A stretch of DNA of 62,924 nt from an uncultured Caulobacter sp. (GTDB lineage: Bacteria; Pseudomonadota; Alphaproteobacteria; Caulobacterales; Caulobacteraceae), in contig NZ_CAMQSF010000020.1 of the NCBI RefSeq assembly GCF_947036865.1, positions 1 through 62,924 of the forward strand. Direction: 5' to 3'. The position numbers and the translations under genes are program-made. The notes under the pieces were generated by a model. That model saw only the letters and a list, made by a program, of their open reading frames with translations, was not told the DNA's origin and ran no database searches. This document shows positions 45,498-53,891 of the stretch, one piece after another (position 1 is the first letter of the stretch; every line of letters begins with the position of its first letter).

Positions 45498-46172
45498 ATG
45501 CCCGAGATGATCACCCTGACCGCCGCCCATGACGGCTTCGCCTTCGACGCCCTGCACGCCCAGCCCGAAGGCGAGCGCAAGGGCGGGGTGATCGTGATCC
45601 AGGAGATCTTCGGCCTCGACGAGTATGTCCAGGCGGACGTGGCGCGCTGGGCGGCCAAGGGCTTCGAGGTGCTGGCGCCGTCGATGTTCGACCGCGGCCA
45701 GAAGGGCTTCGTCGCCCAGCATGACGAGGCCGGCTTCGCGCGTGGTCGCGAGCTGGCGCTGGGCAACGGCCCGGACAACGCCATGGGCGACATCCAGGCC
45801 TGCATCGATTTCCTGAAGCCGCGCGGGCCGGTGTTTATCGTCGGATACTGCTACGGCGGGACCATGGCCTGGCTGGCCGCTTCCCGTTGCGAGGGGCTGT
45901 CAGGCGCGTCCAGCTACTATGGAAGCCAGGTAGGCGGCATGGCCAAGTTCGCCCTGACCTGTCCGGTGATCGTGCATCTGGGTCGCAAGGACGCCTACAT
46001 CCCCGCCGACGAGGTCAAGGCCGCCGTCGAGGCCGCCCACCCCGACGTGCCGGTCTATATCTACGAAAACAGCGGCCACGGCTTCAACAATGACGGCCGG
46101 CCCGACAGCGACCTCGCCGACGCCGAGCTGGCCCGCCAGCGGACGGTCGAGCTGTTCACGAGCCGGCTCTGA
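45498..46172 (+). CDS. Dienelactone hydrolase family protein (first of tandem pair)
   Basis: 224-residue alpha/beta hydrolase. The DLH nucleophile is a Cys in GYCYGGTMAWLA, with the acid Asp in HLGRKDAYIP and His in ENSGHGFNNDGR. The conserved Glu lies in VIVIQEIFGLDEYVQ. Classical DLH opens dienelactones in the chlorocatechol pathway, but no such genes are near; many homologues act on other esters. AGGGAGAG precedes the ATG. The stop overlaps the next gene by one base. Confidence 0.9.
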   Translation: MPEMITLTAAHDGFAFDALHAQPEGERKGGVIVIQEIFGLDEYVQADVARWAAKGFEVLAPSMFDRGQKGFVAQHDEAGFARGRELALGNGPDNAMGDIQACIDFLKPRGPVFIVGYCYGGTMAWLAASRCEGLSGASSYYGSQVGGMAKFALTCPVIVHLGRKDAYIPADEVKAAVEAAHPDVPVYIYENSGHGFNNDGRPDSDLADAELARQRTVELFTSRL

Positions 46173-46849
46173 TGGGCGAACGGATCGCCCTGGCAGGCCG
46201 GGACGGCGCGCCGTTCGCCGCCTATCACGCGCCCGCCCAGGAAGCCCGGCGCGGCGGCGTCGTCATGCTGCACGCGATCTGGGGCGTGACGCCGCACATC
46301 CGTGAGCTCGCCGACAGCCTGGCCGAGCAGGGCTATGAGGTGATCGCGCCCAGCCTGATGGACGCCGCCGACGCGGAGTTTCCGGCCGAGAACCTGACGC
46401 CGGCGATCCTCGACGACCGCATGGCGATGGGCAAGCTGACCGGCTGGGGCGCGACGACGCTGCCGCGCGTCCAGGCCTGCGTCGATGCGCTGGAGGGCCC
46501 GGTGTTCGCCATGGGCTTCTGCTATGGCGGCACGACGGCGTGGCTGGCGGCCTGCCGCTGCCAGGGGCTGACGGCGGTCTCGGCCTTCTATGGCGGCGAC
46601 ATCGTCGCTTATCGGGAAGAGACGCCGCGCGTCGCCACCATCCTGCACTTCGGCAAGACCGACGCCCTGATCCCGATGAACGACGTCGAAGCGATCCGCG
46701 ACGCGCATCCGGAGCTGCCGATCTACCTCTATGACGCCGGCCACGCCTTCGTGGCGCCCAGCGGCCACCATCCCGACAGCGCGCGTCTGGCCCTGCTGCG
46801 CACGCTGCAGCTGTTCCAGCGGTCGGGCGGTGCCAAGGGCGAGGCCTGA
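46172..46849 (+). CDS. Dienelactone hydrolase family protein (second of tandem pair)
   Basis: 225 residues, a paralogue of the preceding gene: Cys nucleophile in GFCYGGTTAWLA, Asp in HFGKTDALIP, His in YDAGHAFVAP. The Glu-bearing loop of the first copy (QEIFGL) reads HAIWGV here, so it lacks that Glu and may differ in substrate or activity. Translation is coupled by a TGATG overlap. The pair forms its own two-gene unit behind the ychF terminator. Confidence 0.9.
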   Translation: MGERIALAGRDGAPFAAYHAPAQEARRGGVVMLHAIWGVTPHIRELADSLAEQGYEVIAPSLMDAADAEFPAENLTPAILDDRMAMGKLTGWGATTLPRVQACVDALEGPVFAMGFCYGGTTAWLAACRCQGLTAVSAFYGGDIVAYREETPRVATILHFGKTDALIPMNDVEAIRDAHPELPIYLYDAGHAFVAPSGHHPDSARLALLRTLQLFQRSGGAKGEA

Positions 46850-46856
46850 GGGGCCG

Positions 46857-47369
46857 TTACGGGAAGAGCCGCTCCCGCGGGCTCCGCGCGGAAATCACGA
46901 CCACCCCCGGCGAGCCCTTGAGCCGAACGGCGGGGGGCGTGCTGGGGTTCGGCGCATAGCCGGCGCCGTCGAACGGCAGTCGCGCGACATAGGCCCGCTT
47001 GACGCCGCCGCCGGCCACGGTGACGCCGAGGTCGCGCCAGCCGTTCGTGCGCGTGGACAGGACACGGACCGGCGGCTGGACGACCGTGGTCTTCGACACC
47101 AGCCTGAACGACGTCCCGGCGGGGGCGAGCACCAGCAGCGGGCAGCCGCCCGAGCCGCACCAGTCGCGGCCTTGGAGATAGACCAGGCGCTCGCTGGTTC
47201 CGTCGCCCCGCAGATCGAGCGCGGCGACCGACACCCTGACGGAGTCATCGGCCGAGGCGCTTCTCACATAGGTCTGGAGAAACGCCTTCAGCTTGCCGTC
47301 CAGGGGGGCGGCTTCGGCGCGCGCGCCGGTCAGAGCGGCGATGATGCCGAGGACCACGAAAGGCTTCAT
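46857..47369 (-). CDS. Exported protein of unknown function
   Basis: 170 residues with a signal peptide (MKPFVVLGIIAALTGARAEA, cleavage near residue 20). The mature part has a VAALDLRGDGTSERLVYLQGRDWCGSGGCPLLVLAP segment. The two Cys spaced by four residues suit a small disulfide loop, and the LDLRGDGTSE stretch resembles FG-GAP-like calcium loops. Similar small periplasmic proteins exist in proteobacteria, but I cannot name a function. Convergent with the second dienelactone hydrolase. Confidence 0.75.
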   Translation of the reverse strand: MKPFVVLGIIAALTGARAEAAPLDGKLKAFLQTYVRSASADDSVRVSVAALDLRGDGTSERLVYLQGRDWCGSGGCPLLVLAPAGTSFRLVSKTTVVQPPVRVLSTRTNGWRDLGVTVAGGGVKRAYVARLPFDGAGYAPNPSTPPAVRLKGSPGVVVISARSPRERLFP

Positions 47370-47445
47370 CCGAACGCCTCCATCTTGGGCAAGAAGGACG
47401 CGGACCTAACGATCCGCGCGCGCGAACGTTGCCGGTCGGGCGGGC

Positions 47446-48027
47446 TCACTTCGGCGGGATCGCTCCCGCCGCCGGCCAGGCGCTGTCGCCGAGACGCTTC
47501 AGGTTCATCTCGAAGAACTGCATCGGCGCCTGGCCCGGAACGACCCGTTCGCCGATCTCGCGCCAGGCGCCGTTCTTGATCACGGCGGTGTAGCGGATGG
47601 TCATCGGGCCGGCCGGGATCTCCCAGACATAGCCGTCGGCGGCGGGCGTCAGCTTGAAGTCGCCCGCCTGGCCCATGGCGTAGGAGTGCAGGCTGTAGGC
47701 GCCGGTCGAGGGCTCGAACGAGATCACCCCGAAGGCGTTGAAACCCGTCGAGCCGTCGGGATTGTAGCCGTGGCCCTCCAGCACCTTGATCGCGCCGCCC
47801 AGCAGCGGACCGATGCGCTCGGTCTGGGTGACTTCGCGCCGGCCGACGGGCGTCAGGGTCCAGGCCGAACCGCGCCATTCGCCGTCCATCATCGACAGCT
47901 TCTTCATGGCCTCGGCCTGGGCGGCGATGCGCGGCGCGGGATCGGCCGGGACCTGGGCCAGGGCCGCCCCGGCGGACGCGGTCAGGACGGCGGCGGCGAC
48001 GCCGACGGCGAGGAACGAACGGTTCAT
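47446..48027 (-). CDS. Exported DUF1579-like protein
   Basis: 193 residues. ATG 48027 gives a signal peptide (MNRSFLAVGVAAAVLTASAGAALA/Q). The mature sequence fits the lipocalin-like beta-barrel pattern of DUF1579 relatives: MKKLSMMDGEWRGSAWTLTP, TERIGPLLGGAIKVLEGHGYN, NAFGVISFEPSTGAYSLHSYAMG, then GYVWEIPAGPMTIRYTAVI. Probably a periplasmic ligand-binding protein. The family call is by eye. A hairpin at 48069-48089 lies in its leader. Confidence 0.75.
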   Translation of the reverse strand: MNRSFLAVGVAAAVLTASAGAALAQVPADPAPRIAAQAEAMKKLSMMDGEWRGSAWTLTPVGRREVTQTERIGPLLGGAIKVLEGHGYNPDGSTGFNAFGVISFEPSTGAYSLHSYAMGQAGDFKLTPAADGYVWEIPAGPMTIRYTAVIKNGAWREIGERVVPGQAPMQFFEMNLKRLGDSAWPAAGAIPPK

Positions 48028-48068
48028 GCGATGTGTCTCCCAGCGCCGTCTCCCCCCGACGGCCCGGG

Positions 48069-48089
48069 GAACTTTGCGTAGCAAAGTTC
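48069..48089. repeat. Hairpin repeat core GAACTTTGCGTAGCAAAGTTC-type
   Basis: Arms GAACTTTG (48069-48076) and CAAAGTTC (48082-48089) with the loop CGTAG. The centre TTGCGTAGCAA also forms the hairpin inside the 51.1-kb repeat, suggesting an isolated remnant of that family. It lies 42 bp upstream of the DUF1579-like gene. Confidence 0.55.
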
Positions 48090-48114
48090 TTATCGTCAAT
48101 AGGTCTCGACGGGC

Positions 48115-48405
48115 CTAACCGGGCCGCATGACGCAGACGGGCGTGGCCGCGCCGCTGACATAGGCCTCGCCCTTGCAGATTAAGGTCCAGCCCGCTTCGA
48201 GCGGACATTCGTCGCCGACTCGCAAGACGATCTTGGCCCAATGGCTGGTGACCAGATCGCCATAGACGTTGAAGCTCGCCGCCGTCCGGCCGTCGTCGAG
48301 CCCGATCGCGGTGATCGGACCCAGGGTCATCTCCTGCTCCTTGACCCATTGATTCAACTCGAGGAGGTCGAGGTTCGGCTCCGCGGCGATGGTGTGGTCG
48401 CTCAT
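48115..48405 (-). CDS. Small protein of unknown function
   Basis: 96 residues, no signal peptide, so probably cytosolic. It includes LELNQWVKEQEMTLGPITAIGLDDGRTAASFNVYGD, WAKIVLRVGDECPLEAGWTLICKGEAYVSG and two Cys near the end. The alternating hydrophobic pattern suggests a small beta-rich fold. I know no family. Its ATG overlaps the stop of the upstream lipoprotein gene by one base, so the two are probably a functional pair despite different predicted locations. Confidence 0.65.
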   Translation of the reverse strand: MSDHTIAAEPNLDLLELNQWVKEQEMTLGPITAIGLDDGRTAASFNVYGDLVTSHWAKIVLRVGDECPLEAGWTLICKGEAYVSGAATPVCVMRPG

Positions 48406-49358
48406 CAGTGATACGCCTCCTTGCCGGTCAGGGATTTCACTCTGGCCACGGCCTGGTCGAAGGCGGCGTCGCTCTGGACATTGGCGTTGAACCAGACGCG
48501 GATCCTGGCGGTCTGTTCGGCGCGACCGGCGGCGGTGGGCGCGCCCAGCGCCTGGGCGGCCTGACCCAATTTCTCGTCGTCCAGGGCTTGCAGGTCCAGC
48601 AGCAGCGCCTGCTTGCGGGCCGCCAACGGCCCTTGCAGCTTGACCATATAGGCCGCGTCCAGGACCTTCTTCTTGGCGGCGGCGTCGGCCGCGGCCGTCG
48701 TGGTCAGGGTCTGGACCGCCTCGTCCAGCCGCGCCTGACCTTCCAGGGCGCGGACGTCGGAAATCGCCTCCGGCAGCGTGTACTCGTCGGCGCCCAGCCT
48801 GAGCTTGGTGATGATCGCCGCGCGGGCGGTCGAGCGATTGGCGTCCATCGACGCCAGGACCGCCGGCAGGGTCTTCTCGACGAAGAGATCCTTGCTGACC
48901 GCCGCCTGGCCGCCGGACACGACGGCGGAGCCCGCGGCCAGCGCCCGTCGGGCCTCGTTGCCGGACACCACGGCCGCGCCATTCATGATCAGCACCGCCA
49001 GGTTTCCGCCGAAGGCGGTTCCCTTGGCCTCGCGCGACAGGGACAGGCGAAACTCCTCGTAGCGGGCGTCGGCGGCGCTGAGATACAGCGCCACGATCAT
49101 GTCGCGATAGTCGGTGCGCCCGAGACCGCCGCGACAGGCCGTCTCGCCGGCATCGCAGGCGTCGGACAGCTTGTAGAAGGCGCGATAGACCTGGTCTTCC
49201 GGATACGTCTTGATCAGGGCCAGGCGCGTGTCGACCGGCGACACGGGCTTGGCCGCCCCTCTGATCGCCGCGCACCCGGTCAGGGCGGCCAGCGCGCCCA
49301 CCAGCATCATGGCGCGCAGCGCCAAGACCGGACCCTTCCGCCACGCCCAGATGCTCAT
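48405..49358 (-). CDS. Putative lipoprotein of unknown function
   Basis: 317 residues from ATG 49358. The N-terminus carries a lipobox, LVGALAALTGC, after a basic start (MSIWAWRKGPVL), so it is predicted to be lipid-anchored. The mature part is Ala-rich and helical. Its LSDACDAGETACRGGLGRTDYRDMIVALYLSAADARYEEFRLSL segment and long heptad-like helices from about 180 to 317 suggest a periplasmic coiled protein. No family recognised. Coupled to the 96-residue gene downstream. Confidence 0.7.
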   Translation of the reverse strand: MSIWAWRKGPVLALRAMMLVGALAALTGCAAIRGAAKPVSPVDTRLALIKTYPEDQVYRAFYKLSDACDAGETACRGGLGRTDYRDMIVALYLSAADARYEEFRLSLSREAKGTAFGGNLAVLIMNGAAVVSGNEARRALAAGSAVVSGGQAAVSKDLFVEKTLPAVLASMDANRSTARAAIITKLRLGADEYTLPEAISDVRALEGQARLDEAVQTLTTTAAADAAAKKKVLDAAYMVKLQGPLAARKQALLLDLQALDDEKLGQAAQALGAPTAAGRAEQTARIRVWFNANVQSDAAFDQAVARVKSLTGKEAYH

Positions 49359-49497
49359 CGCCCCTCCTGCAGGCGCGCCGACAGCGATCAAGGCGCGCCC
49401 AAGCCAAGCTTGCACGAAACGGGACGTCGTGCAATCGGAAGGCGTATTTGACCCCTCTTCCCGCCCGACGTTTAGCGCGTGGAGCCGGTCTCGCGCC

Positions 49498-51105
49498 TCA
49501 GCCGACCTTGGTCAGGCGCAGGTCCTGGTAGTCGTAGCTGAAGTCGGCCAGGGGCGAGACCGCCTTGACCAGGGCCGAGGCCACCTTGCCGTCCTTCAGG
49601 TCGAAGGTGAAGAAGGCGTCCTCCTGGGTGCGATCCTCGAAGACCGTCTTGAAGGTCTCGCCGTCGAACGCCTCCAGCTTGCCGCGCAGCAGCGGGGTCT
49701 TGTCGAACGACACCCGCAGGCCCTGGGCCTTGCCCTTGCCGGTCACCGTGATGGTCACCGTGCCGTACCAGGGATCGCGATAGACGCCGGCATAGGCGGC
49801 CAGCGGCAGGCTGGGCTTGGCGCCGGACGAGGGCGTCACGGCCTTGGCCGCGTCCTTCAGGGTCTGGGCGTCGTTCTCGGCCTGGACGCGCTTGGACGAG
49901 GCGATCCAGTCGAAGTCGCTCCGGCCTTGCAACCGATCGGGGCCGCCGTAGCGCATCGTGCGCAGCACCGGGTTCTCCTCGGCGTTGGTCATCACCATGA
50001 TCCCCGACTTCCGACCGGGCAGCAGGCCCGTATAGGAGATGAAGCCGGCCAGGCCGCCGGTGTGCCACAAGAGGCGCTCGCCGCGATGGTCCTGGACGAA
50101 CCAGCCCAGCGCATAGGCCTGCAGCGACGGGCGCACGGGGTTCTCGGCGGTCGGCCCTTCCGACGAGGAGGTGATCGTCTGCGGCTTCCACAGCTCGCGG
50201 GCGGTAGCCTCGCTCCACAGCCGCTTGCCCTCGGGCGTCATGCCCAGGCCCAGCTGCACCAGCATCCAGCGGGCGATGTCCTTGGGCGTGGAGTTGGTCC
50301 CGCCGGCCGGCCCGGCCGCGTCGAAGCTGGCGTCGAACGGCAGGACGGTCTGGCGGCCCAGGCCCCGGACGGGCGGGCCCAGGCGCGCGTGCGGCGCGGC
50401 GCGGCGGGCGCGGTCGACCAGGGCGGGGCTGGGGACCGTGCTGGTCATGCCCAGCGGCTGGAAGATTCGCGCGGTGATCACCTCTTCCCACTTCTGGCCG
50501 GTCACCGCCTCGATCACCGCGCCGGCGGCGACATAGAGCACGTTGTCATAGGCATAGCCGCCCCGGAACTGACCGCCGATCGGCAGGTACTTGAGCCCCG
50601 CCACGATCTCGGCGCGGGTATGGGTCGGCGCCGGCCAGATCATCAGGTCGCCGGCCCCCAGGGTCAGGCCGCTGCGGTGGACCAGGAGGTCGCGCACGGT
50701 CATCAGCTTGGTGACCACCGGGTCGCTCATCTGGAAGGCCGGCAGGTGCTTGGTGACCGGATCGTCCCAGGCCAGCTTGCCCTCCTCGACCAGCATCCCG
50801 ATCAGGGCGGCGGTCATGGCCTTGGTGTTCGAGGCGATGCCGAAGACGGTGTTCTCGTCGCAGCGGTCCTGGGTTCCGAGCGTCTTGACGCCGTACCCCT
50901 TGGCCAGGGTGACCTTGCCGTTCTCGACCACCGCGACGCCCAGGCCAGGCTGATCGGGGAAGGCGGCCATGACGTCTTGGGCCAGCTTGTCGACCGCGGC
51001 GCCGACCGCGCCGGTCTCCTGGGCGAGGGCCCTGTCGCCGAACGCCGCCAGACTGCTGGCCGCGAAGGCCGAGAGGAGGGCGGTGCGACGGGTGGTGGTC
51101 AGCAT
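49498..51105 (-). CDS. Serine hydrolase, class C beta-lactamase-like
   Basis: 535 residues. A Tat-like or Sec signal (MLTTTRRTALLSAFAASSLAAFGDRALA/Q) leads to a beta-lactamase/transpeptidase domain. It has the SxxK motif S92-N-T-K95, YxN as YDN in GGYAYDNVLYVAAG, and HTGG in LLWHTGGLAGF. A C-terminal DUF3471-like beta domain (about 420-535) follows. Such proteins are usually esterases or D-aminopeptidases rather than true beta-lactamases. The gene stands alone and is flanked upstream by a palindromic repeat. Confidence 0.9.
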   Translation of the reverse strand: MLTTTRRTALLSAFAASSLAAFGDRALAQETGAVGAAVDKLAQDVMAAFPDQPGLGVAVVENGKVTLAKGYGVKTLGTQDRCDENTVFGIASNTKAMTAALIGMLVEEGKLAWDDPVTKHLPAFQMSDPVVTKLMTVRDLLVHRSGLTLGAGDLMIWPAPTHTRAEIVAGLKYLPIGGQFRGGYAYDNVLYVAAGAVIEAVTGQKWEEVITARIFQPLGMTSTVPSPALVDRARRAAPHARLGPPVRGLGRQTVLPFDASFDAAGPAGGTNSTPKDIARWMLVQLGLGMTPEGKRLWSEATARELWKPQTITSSSEGPTAENPVRPSLQAYALGWFVQDHRGERLLWHTGGLAGFISYTGLLPGRKSGIMVMTNAEENPVLRTMRYGGPDRLQGRSDFDWIASSKRVQAENDAQTLKDAAKAVTPSSGAKPSLPLAAYAGVYRDPWYGTVTITVTGKGKAQGLRVSFDKTPLLRGKLEAFDGETFKTVFEDRTQEDAFFTFDLKDGKVASALVKAVSPLADFSYDYQDLRLTKVG

Positions 51106-51126
51106 GGCGGGTCCCCTAATAAGAAT

Positions 51127-51254
51127 CCTCTCCCCTGGGAGAGGAGGAACCCATTGCGTAGCAATGGGAGGTGAGGGGGTAAACCGCCGGCCGTAAGACC
51201 CCTCACTCTCCCACGCCTTCGGCGTGGGCCCCGCCCTCTCCCTTTGGGAGAGGG
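51127..51254. repeat. Empty palindromic repeat of the nuclease-associated family
   Basis: From outside inwards: a CTCTCCC...GGGAGAG terminal hairpin, the hairpin CCCATTGCGTAGCAATGGG, the block GGAGGTGAGGGGG, a ~20-bp centre, then CCCCTCACTCTCCC, the hairpin CCACGCCTTCGGCGTGG and the closing CCCTCTCC...GGGAGAGG. The order of parts matches the element around the DUF559 gene at 62358-62877, but here the centre holds no gene. It lies between the serine hydrolase and acyl-CoA dehydrogenase genes. Confidence 0.85.
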
Positions 51255-51259
51255 TCTCT

Positions 51260-52954
51260 TTAATTCCCGCCGTCCAGCAGCCGCCGGGCGATCACCTGCG
51301 CCTGGATCTCGCCGGCGCCCTCGAAGATGTTGAGGATCCGCGCGTCGGCCAGCAGGCGGCTGGCGGCGTATTCCATGGCGAAGCCGTTGCCGCCGTGGAT
51401 CTGCAGGGCGTTGTCGGCGGCGGCCCAGGCGACGCGGGCCGCGATCAGCTTGGCCATGCCGGCCTCGAGATCGCAGCGCTTGCCCTCGTCCTTCTGGCGG
51501 GCGGCGAAATAGGTCAGCTGCCGCACGCCCATGATCTCGGCGGCCATCATGGCCAGCTTGTTGTGCACGCGGGGGAAGTCGAAGATCGGCTGGCCGAACT
51601 GCTTGCGATCGAGCGCGTAGGAGAGGCCGACCTCCAGCGCGGCCTGGGCCACGCCCACCGCGCGGGCGGCGGTCTGGATGCGGGCGCTCTCGAACGTGGC
51701 CATCAGCTGCTTGAAGCCCTGGCCGGGGACGCCGCCCAGCAGGTTCTCGGCGGGCACGGTGAAGCCGTCGAAGCCGAGCTCATACTCCTTCATGCCGCGA
51801 TAGCCGATGACGCCGATCTCGCCCCCGCTCATGCCCTCGGCGGGGAAGGGGGCCTCGTCCGTGCCGCGCGGCTTCGGCGCCAGCAGCATCGAAAGACCGC
51901 GATAGTCGGAGGTGGCCGGGTCGGTGCGGACCAGGAGAGTCATCACGTCGGCGCGGGCGGCGTGGGTGATCCAGGTCTTGTTCCCGGTCACCGCATAGTG
52001 GTCGCCCTTCAGCTCGGCCCGGGTGCGCAAGGCGCCAAGGTCGCTGCCGGTGTTCGGCTCGGTGAAGACGGCGGTGGGCAGGATCTCGGCGCTGGCGATC
52101 TTGGGCAGCCAGTATTCCTTCTGGGCCTCGGTGCCGCCGGTCAGGATCAGCTCGCCGGCGATCTCCGAGCGGGTGGCCAGCGAGCCGACGCCGATCCAGG
52201 CGCGCGACAGCTCCTCGGAGACCACGCACATGGCGGTCTTGCCCATGCCGCTGCCGCCGAATTCCTCGGGGATGGTCAGGCCGAAGACGCCCAGCTCGCC
52301 CAGTTCCTGGACGAGCTCCAGCGGGATCAGCTCGTCCTTCAGGTGCCATTCGTGGGCATGGGGCGTGACCTTTTCCTCGGCGAAGGCGTGGAACTGGTCG
52401 CGGATCATCTCGAAGGTTTCGTCGAGCCCGGTCTGCTCCAGGGTCGGGCGACCGCGCGCCTCGGCCAGGCGCTGGGCGATCCTGGCCTTCACGGCCTGGG
52501 TTCCACCCTCGACCATCAGCTTCATCAGGCCGTTGGAATAGAGGCGGTTCAGCACCGCGCGGTCCTCGACCAGATGCGCGGGGCGGACGATCTCGCCCTG
52601 ATTCATCGGCACGCCGCCGACCAGCTGGGCGCAGTATTCGGAGAACAGGAGCTGGGCCAGCAGGGCCTCGATCTCGCCGAACCGGCCCTCGGCCTCCAGC
52701 CGCTCGGCCCAGCCGGCGACCTGGTTCATCAGCTCGGCATAGGAGGCATACCAGCCATAGCCGTGGACGCGGTGCTGGTGCACGTCGGCCAGCTTGCGGT
52801 CGACCTTGCCGCCGTCGGGCGCGATGTGGGCCAGCACGGCCGGCTTGGCCTCGGCCACGAACAGCCCGGCCGCGTCGGCGGCCTCGCGCAGCAGGCCGGT
52901 CAAGCCCGGCAGGATCAGAGTCTCGTTCGTCTTCTCGGCGACCGTGTCGGTCAT
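51260..52954 (-). CDS. mcd: (2S)-Methylsuccinyl-CoA dehydrogenase-type acyl-CoA dehydrogenase
   Basis: 564 residues, longer than ordinary acyl-CoA dehydrogenases because of a ~165-residue N-terminal domain (to about EDRAVLNRLYSNGL). This is the layout of Mcd from the ethylmalonyl-CoA pathway. The dehydrogenase core has GLTIPEEFGGSGMGKTAM, AVFTEPNTGSDLGALRTRA, the FAD-binding KTWITHAARAD and a C-terminal QIHGGNGFAMEYAASRLLADARILNIFEG. Crotonyl-CoA carboxylase/reductase of the same pathway is encoded 9 kb downstream. ATG 52954 was chosen; DNA upstream does not code for family sequence. Confidence 0.85.
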   Translation of the reverse strand: MTDTVAEKTNETLILPGLTGLLREAADAAGLFVAEAKPAVLAHIAPDGGKVDRKLADVHQHRVHGYGWYASYAELMNQVAGWAERLEAEGRFGEIEALLAQLLFSEYCAQLVGGVPMNQGEIVRPAHLVEDRAVLNRLYSNGLMKLMVEGGTQAVKARIAQRLAEARGRPTLEQTGLDETFEMIRDQFHAFAEEKVTPHAHEWHLKDELIPLELVQELGELGVFGLTIPEEFGGSGMGKTAMCVVSEELSRAWIGVGSLATRSEIAGELILTGGTEAQKEYWLPKIASAEILPTAVFTEPNTGSDLGALRTRAELKGDHYAVTGNKTWITHAARADVMTLLVRTDPATSDYRGLSMLLAPKPRGTDEAPFPAEGMSGGEIGVIGYRGMKEYELGFDGFTVPAENLLGGVPGQGFKQLMATFESARIQTAARAVGVAQAALEVGLSYALDRKQFGQPIFDFPRVHNKLAMMAAEIMGVRQLTYFAARQKDEGKRCDLEAGMAKLIAARVAWAAADNALQIHGGNGFAMEYAASRLLADARILNIFEGAGEIQAQVIARRLLDGGN

Positions 52955-53058
52955 GGCTTGCTCCCCGCGCCCAAACAGTTGTTTTCTTTCACTGTGGCTC
53001 CTTTCGCACCTGCGAGCAATGCCGCACCGCAACATAATGTGGGAAATCGGGGAGAGAG

Positions 53059-53685
53059 ATGCTGAAGGTCCACCACCTCAACGAGTCGCGCTCGCAGCGG
53101 ATCCTGTGGCTGCTGGAGGAGCTGTCGCTGCCCTACGAGATCGTCCCGCACACGCGCGATCCCAAGACCCGCCTGGCGCCGCCGTCGCTGACGGCCGTGC
53201 ATCCGCTGGGCAAGTCGCCGGTGATCCAGGACGGCGACCGGGTGGTCATCGAGTCCGGCGCGATCATCGACTATGTGATCCGTCGCCACGGCGGCGGCCG
53301 TCTGGCGCCCGATCCGGCCAGCGCCGACTACGACCGCTATCAGCAGTGGCTGCACTATGCCGAGGGCTCGGCCATGCTGCCGCTGATGCTCAACATGTAT
53401 GTCGGCCGCCTGGGCGAGGCCGGCGCGCCGCTGCACCCGCGCATCCAGTCCGAGATCGACAACCACCTGTCGTTCGTCAACGACAGCCTGGCCGGCCGCG
53501 CGTTCTTCGTCGGCGAGGCCCTGACCGGGGCCGACATCCAGATGAGCTTCGTGCCCGAGGTCGCCAAGGCGATGGGCAAGCTGGCCGACTATCCGCACAT
53601 GGCCGCCTGGATCGGTCGCATGCACGCCCGCCCGGCCTGGACGGCGGCGCTGGACAAGGGCGGGCCGTACGCGCTGGGGGCGTGA
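53059..53685 (+). CDS. Glutathione S-transferase family protein
   Basis: 208 residues. The N-terminal thioredoxin-fold domain (1-80) begins LKVHHLNESRSQRILWLLEELSLPYEIV, with the Ser/Asn/Arg region near residues 8-13 at the glutathione site and the conserved cis-Pro and ESGAII at about 55-70. The C-terminal helical domain contains the GEALTGADIQMSF capping motif. Divergent from mcd. It could conjugate glutathione to electrophiles; no substrate indicated. A GC-rich hairpin follows at 53742-53764. Confidence 0.92.
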   Translation: MLKVHHLNESRSQRILWLLEELSLPYEIVPHTRDPKTRLAPPSLTAVHPLGKSPVIQDGDRVVIESGAIIDYVIRRHGGGRLAPDPASADYDRYQQWLHYAEGSAMLPLMLNMYVGRLGEAGAPLHPRIQSEIDNHLSFVNDSLAGRAFFVGEALTGADIQMSFVPEVAKAMGKLADYPHMAAWIGRMHARPAWTAALDKGGPYALGA

Positions 53686-53741
53686 CATAGTCCTTCGCGC
53701 TCGCGAATTCCTCCCTTCCCCCATCGAAGGGGGAGGGATTG

Positions 53742-53770
53742 GCGGCGCCGGAACGCGGCGCCGCGAAAAA
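53742..53770 (+). terminator. Possible terminator after the glutathione transferase gene
   Basis: GCGGCGCCG (53742-53750) pairs with CGGCGCCGC (53756-53764) over a 5-nt loop, then GAAAAA. On the plus strand there is no T-run, so it is a weak terminator candidate; the A-run would suit the opposite strand. Confidence 0.4.
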
Positions 53771-53790
53771 TCTCAACATGAACGAAATCT

Positions 53791-53818
53791 GCTGAATCGG
53801 TCCGCGCAACCGTTCAGC
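53791..53818 (+). promoter_or_regulatory. Hairpin/dyad in the leader of the glycine-zipper gene
   Basis: GCTGAA-T-CGGT (53791-53801) pairs with ACCG-TTCAGC (53809-53818) over a 7-nt loop with one bulged T. It contains a GAATC (GANTC, CcrM methylation) site at 53794-53798. It lies 74 bp before the ATG at 53892 and could be an operator or an mRNA structure. Confidence 0.35.
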
Positions 53819-53891
53819 TTGGCCCTGCCATGGTGCGTCTCACGGGGTCGCCGACCCCGGCGAAACCGAAAAGGGACGAAGGAAGACCACC

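Noticed and set aside
53711..53738. Hairpin CCCTTCCCCCATCGAAGGGGGAGGG-like after the glutathione transferase as a full repeat element
   Set aside because: Only one arm-like piece with a bulge is present and no partner arm was found; it may be a remnant but cannot be assigned to a family.
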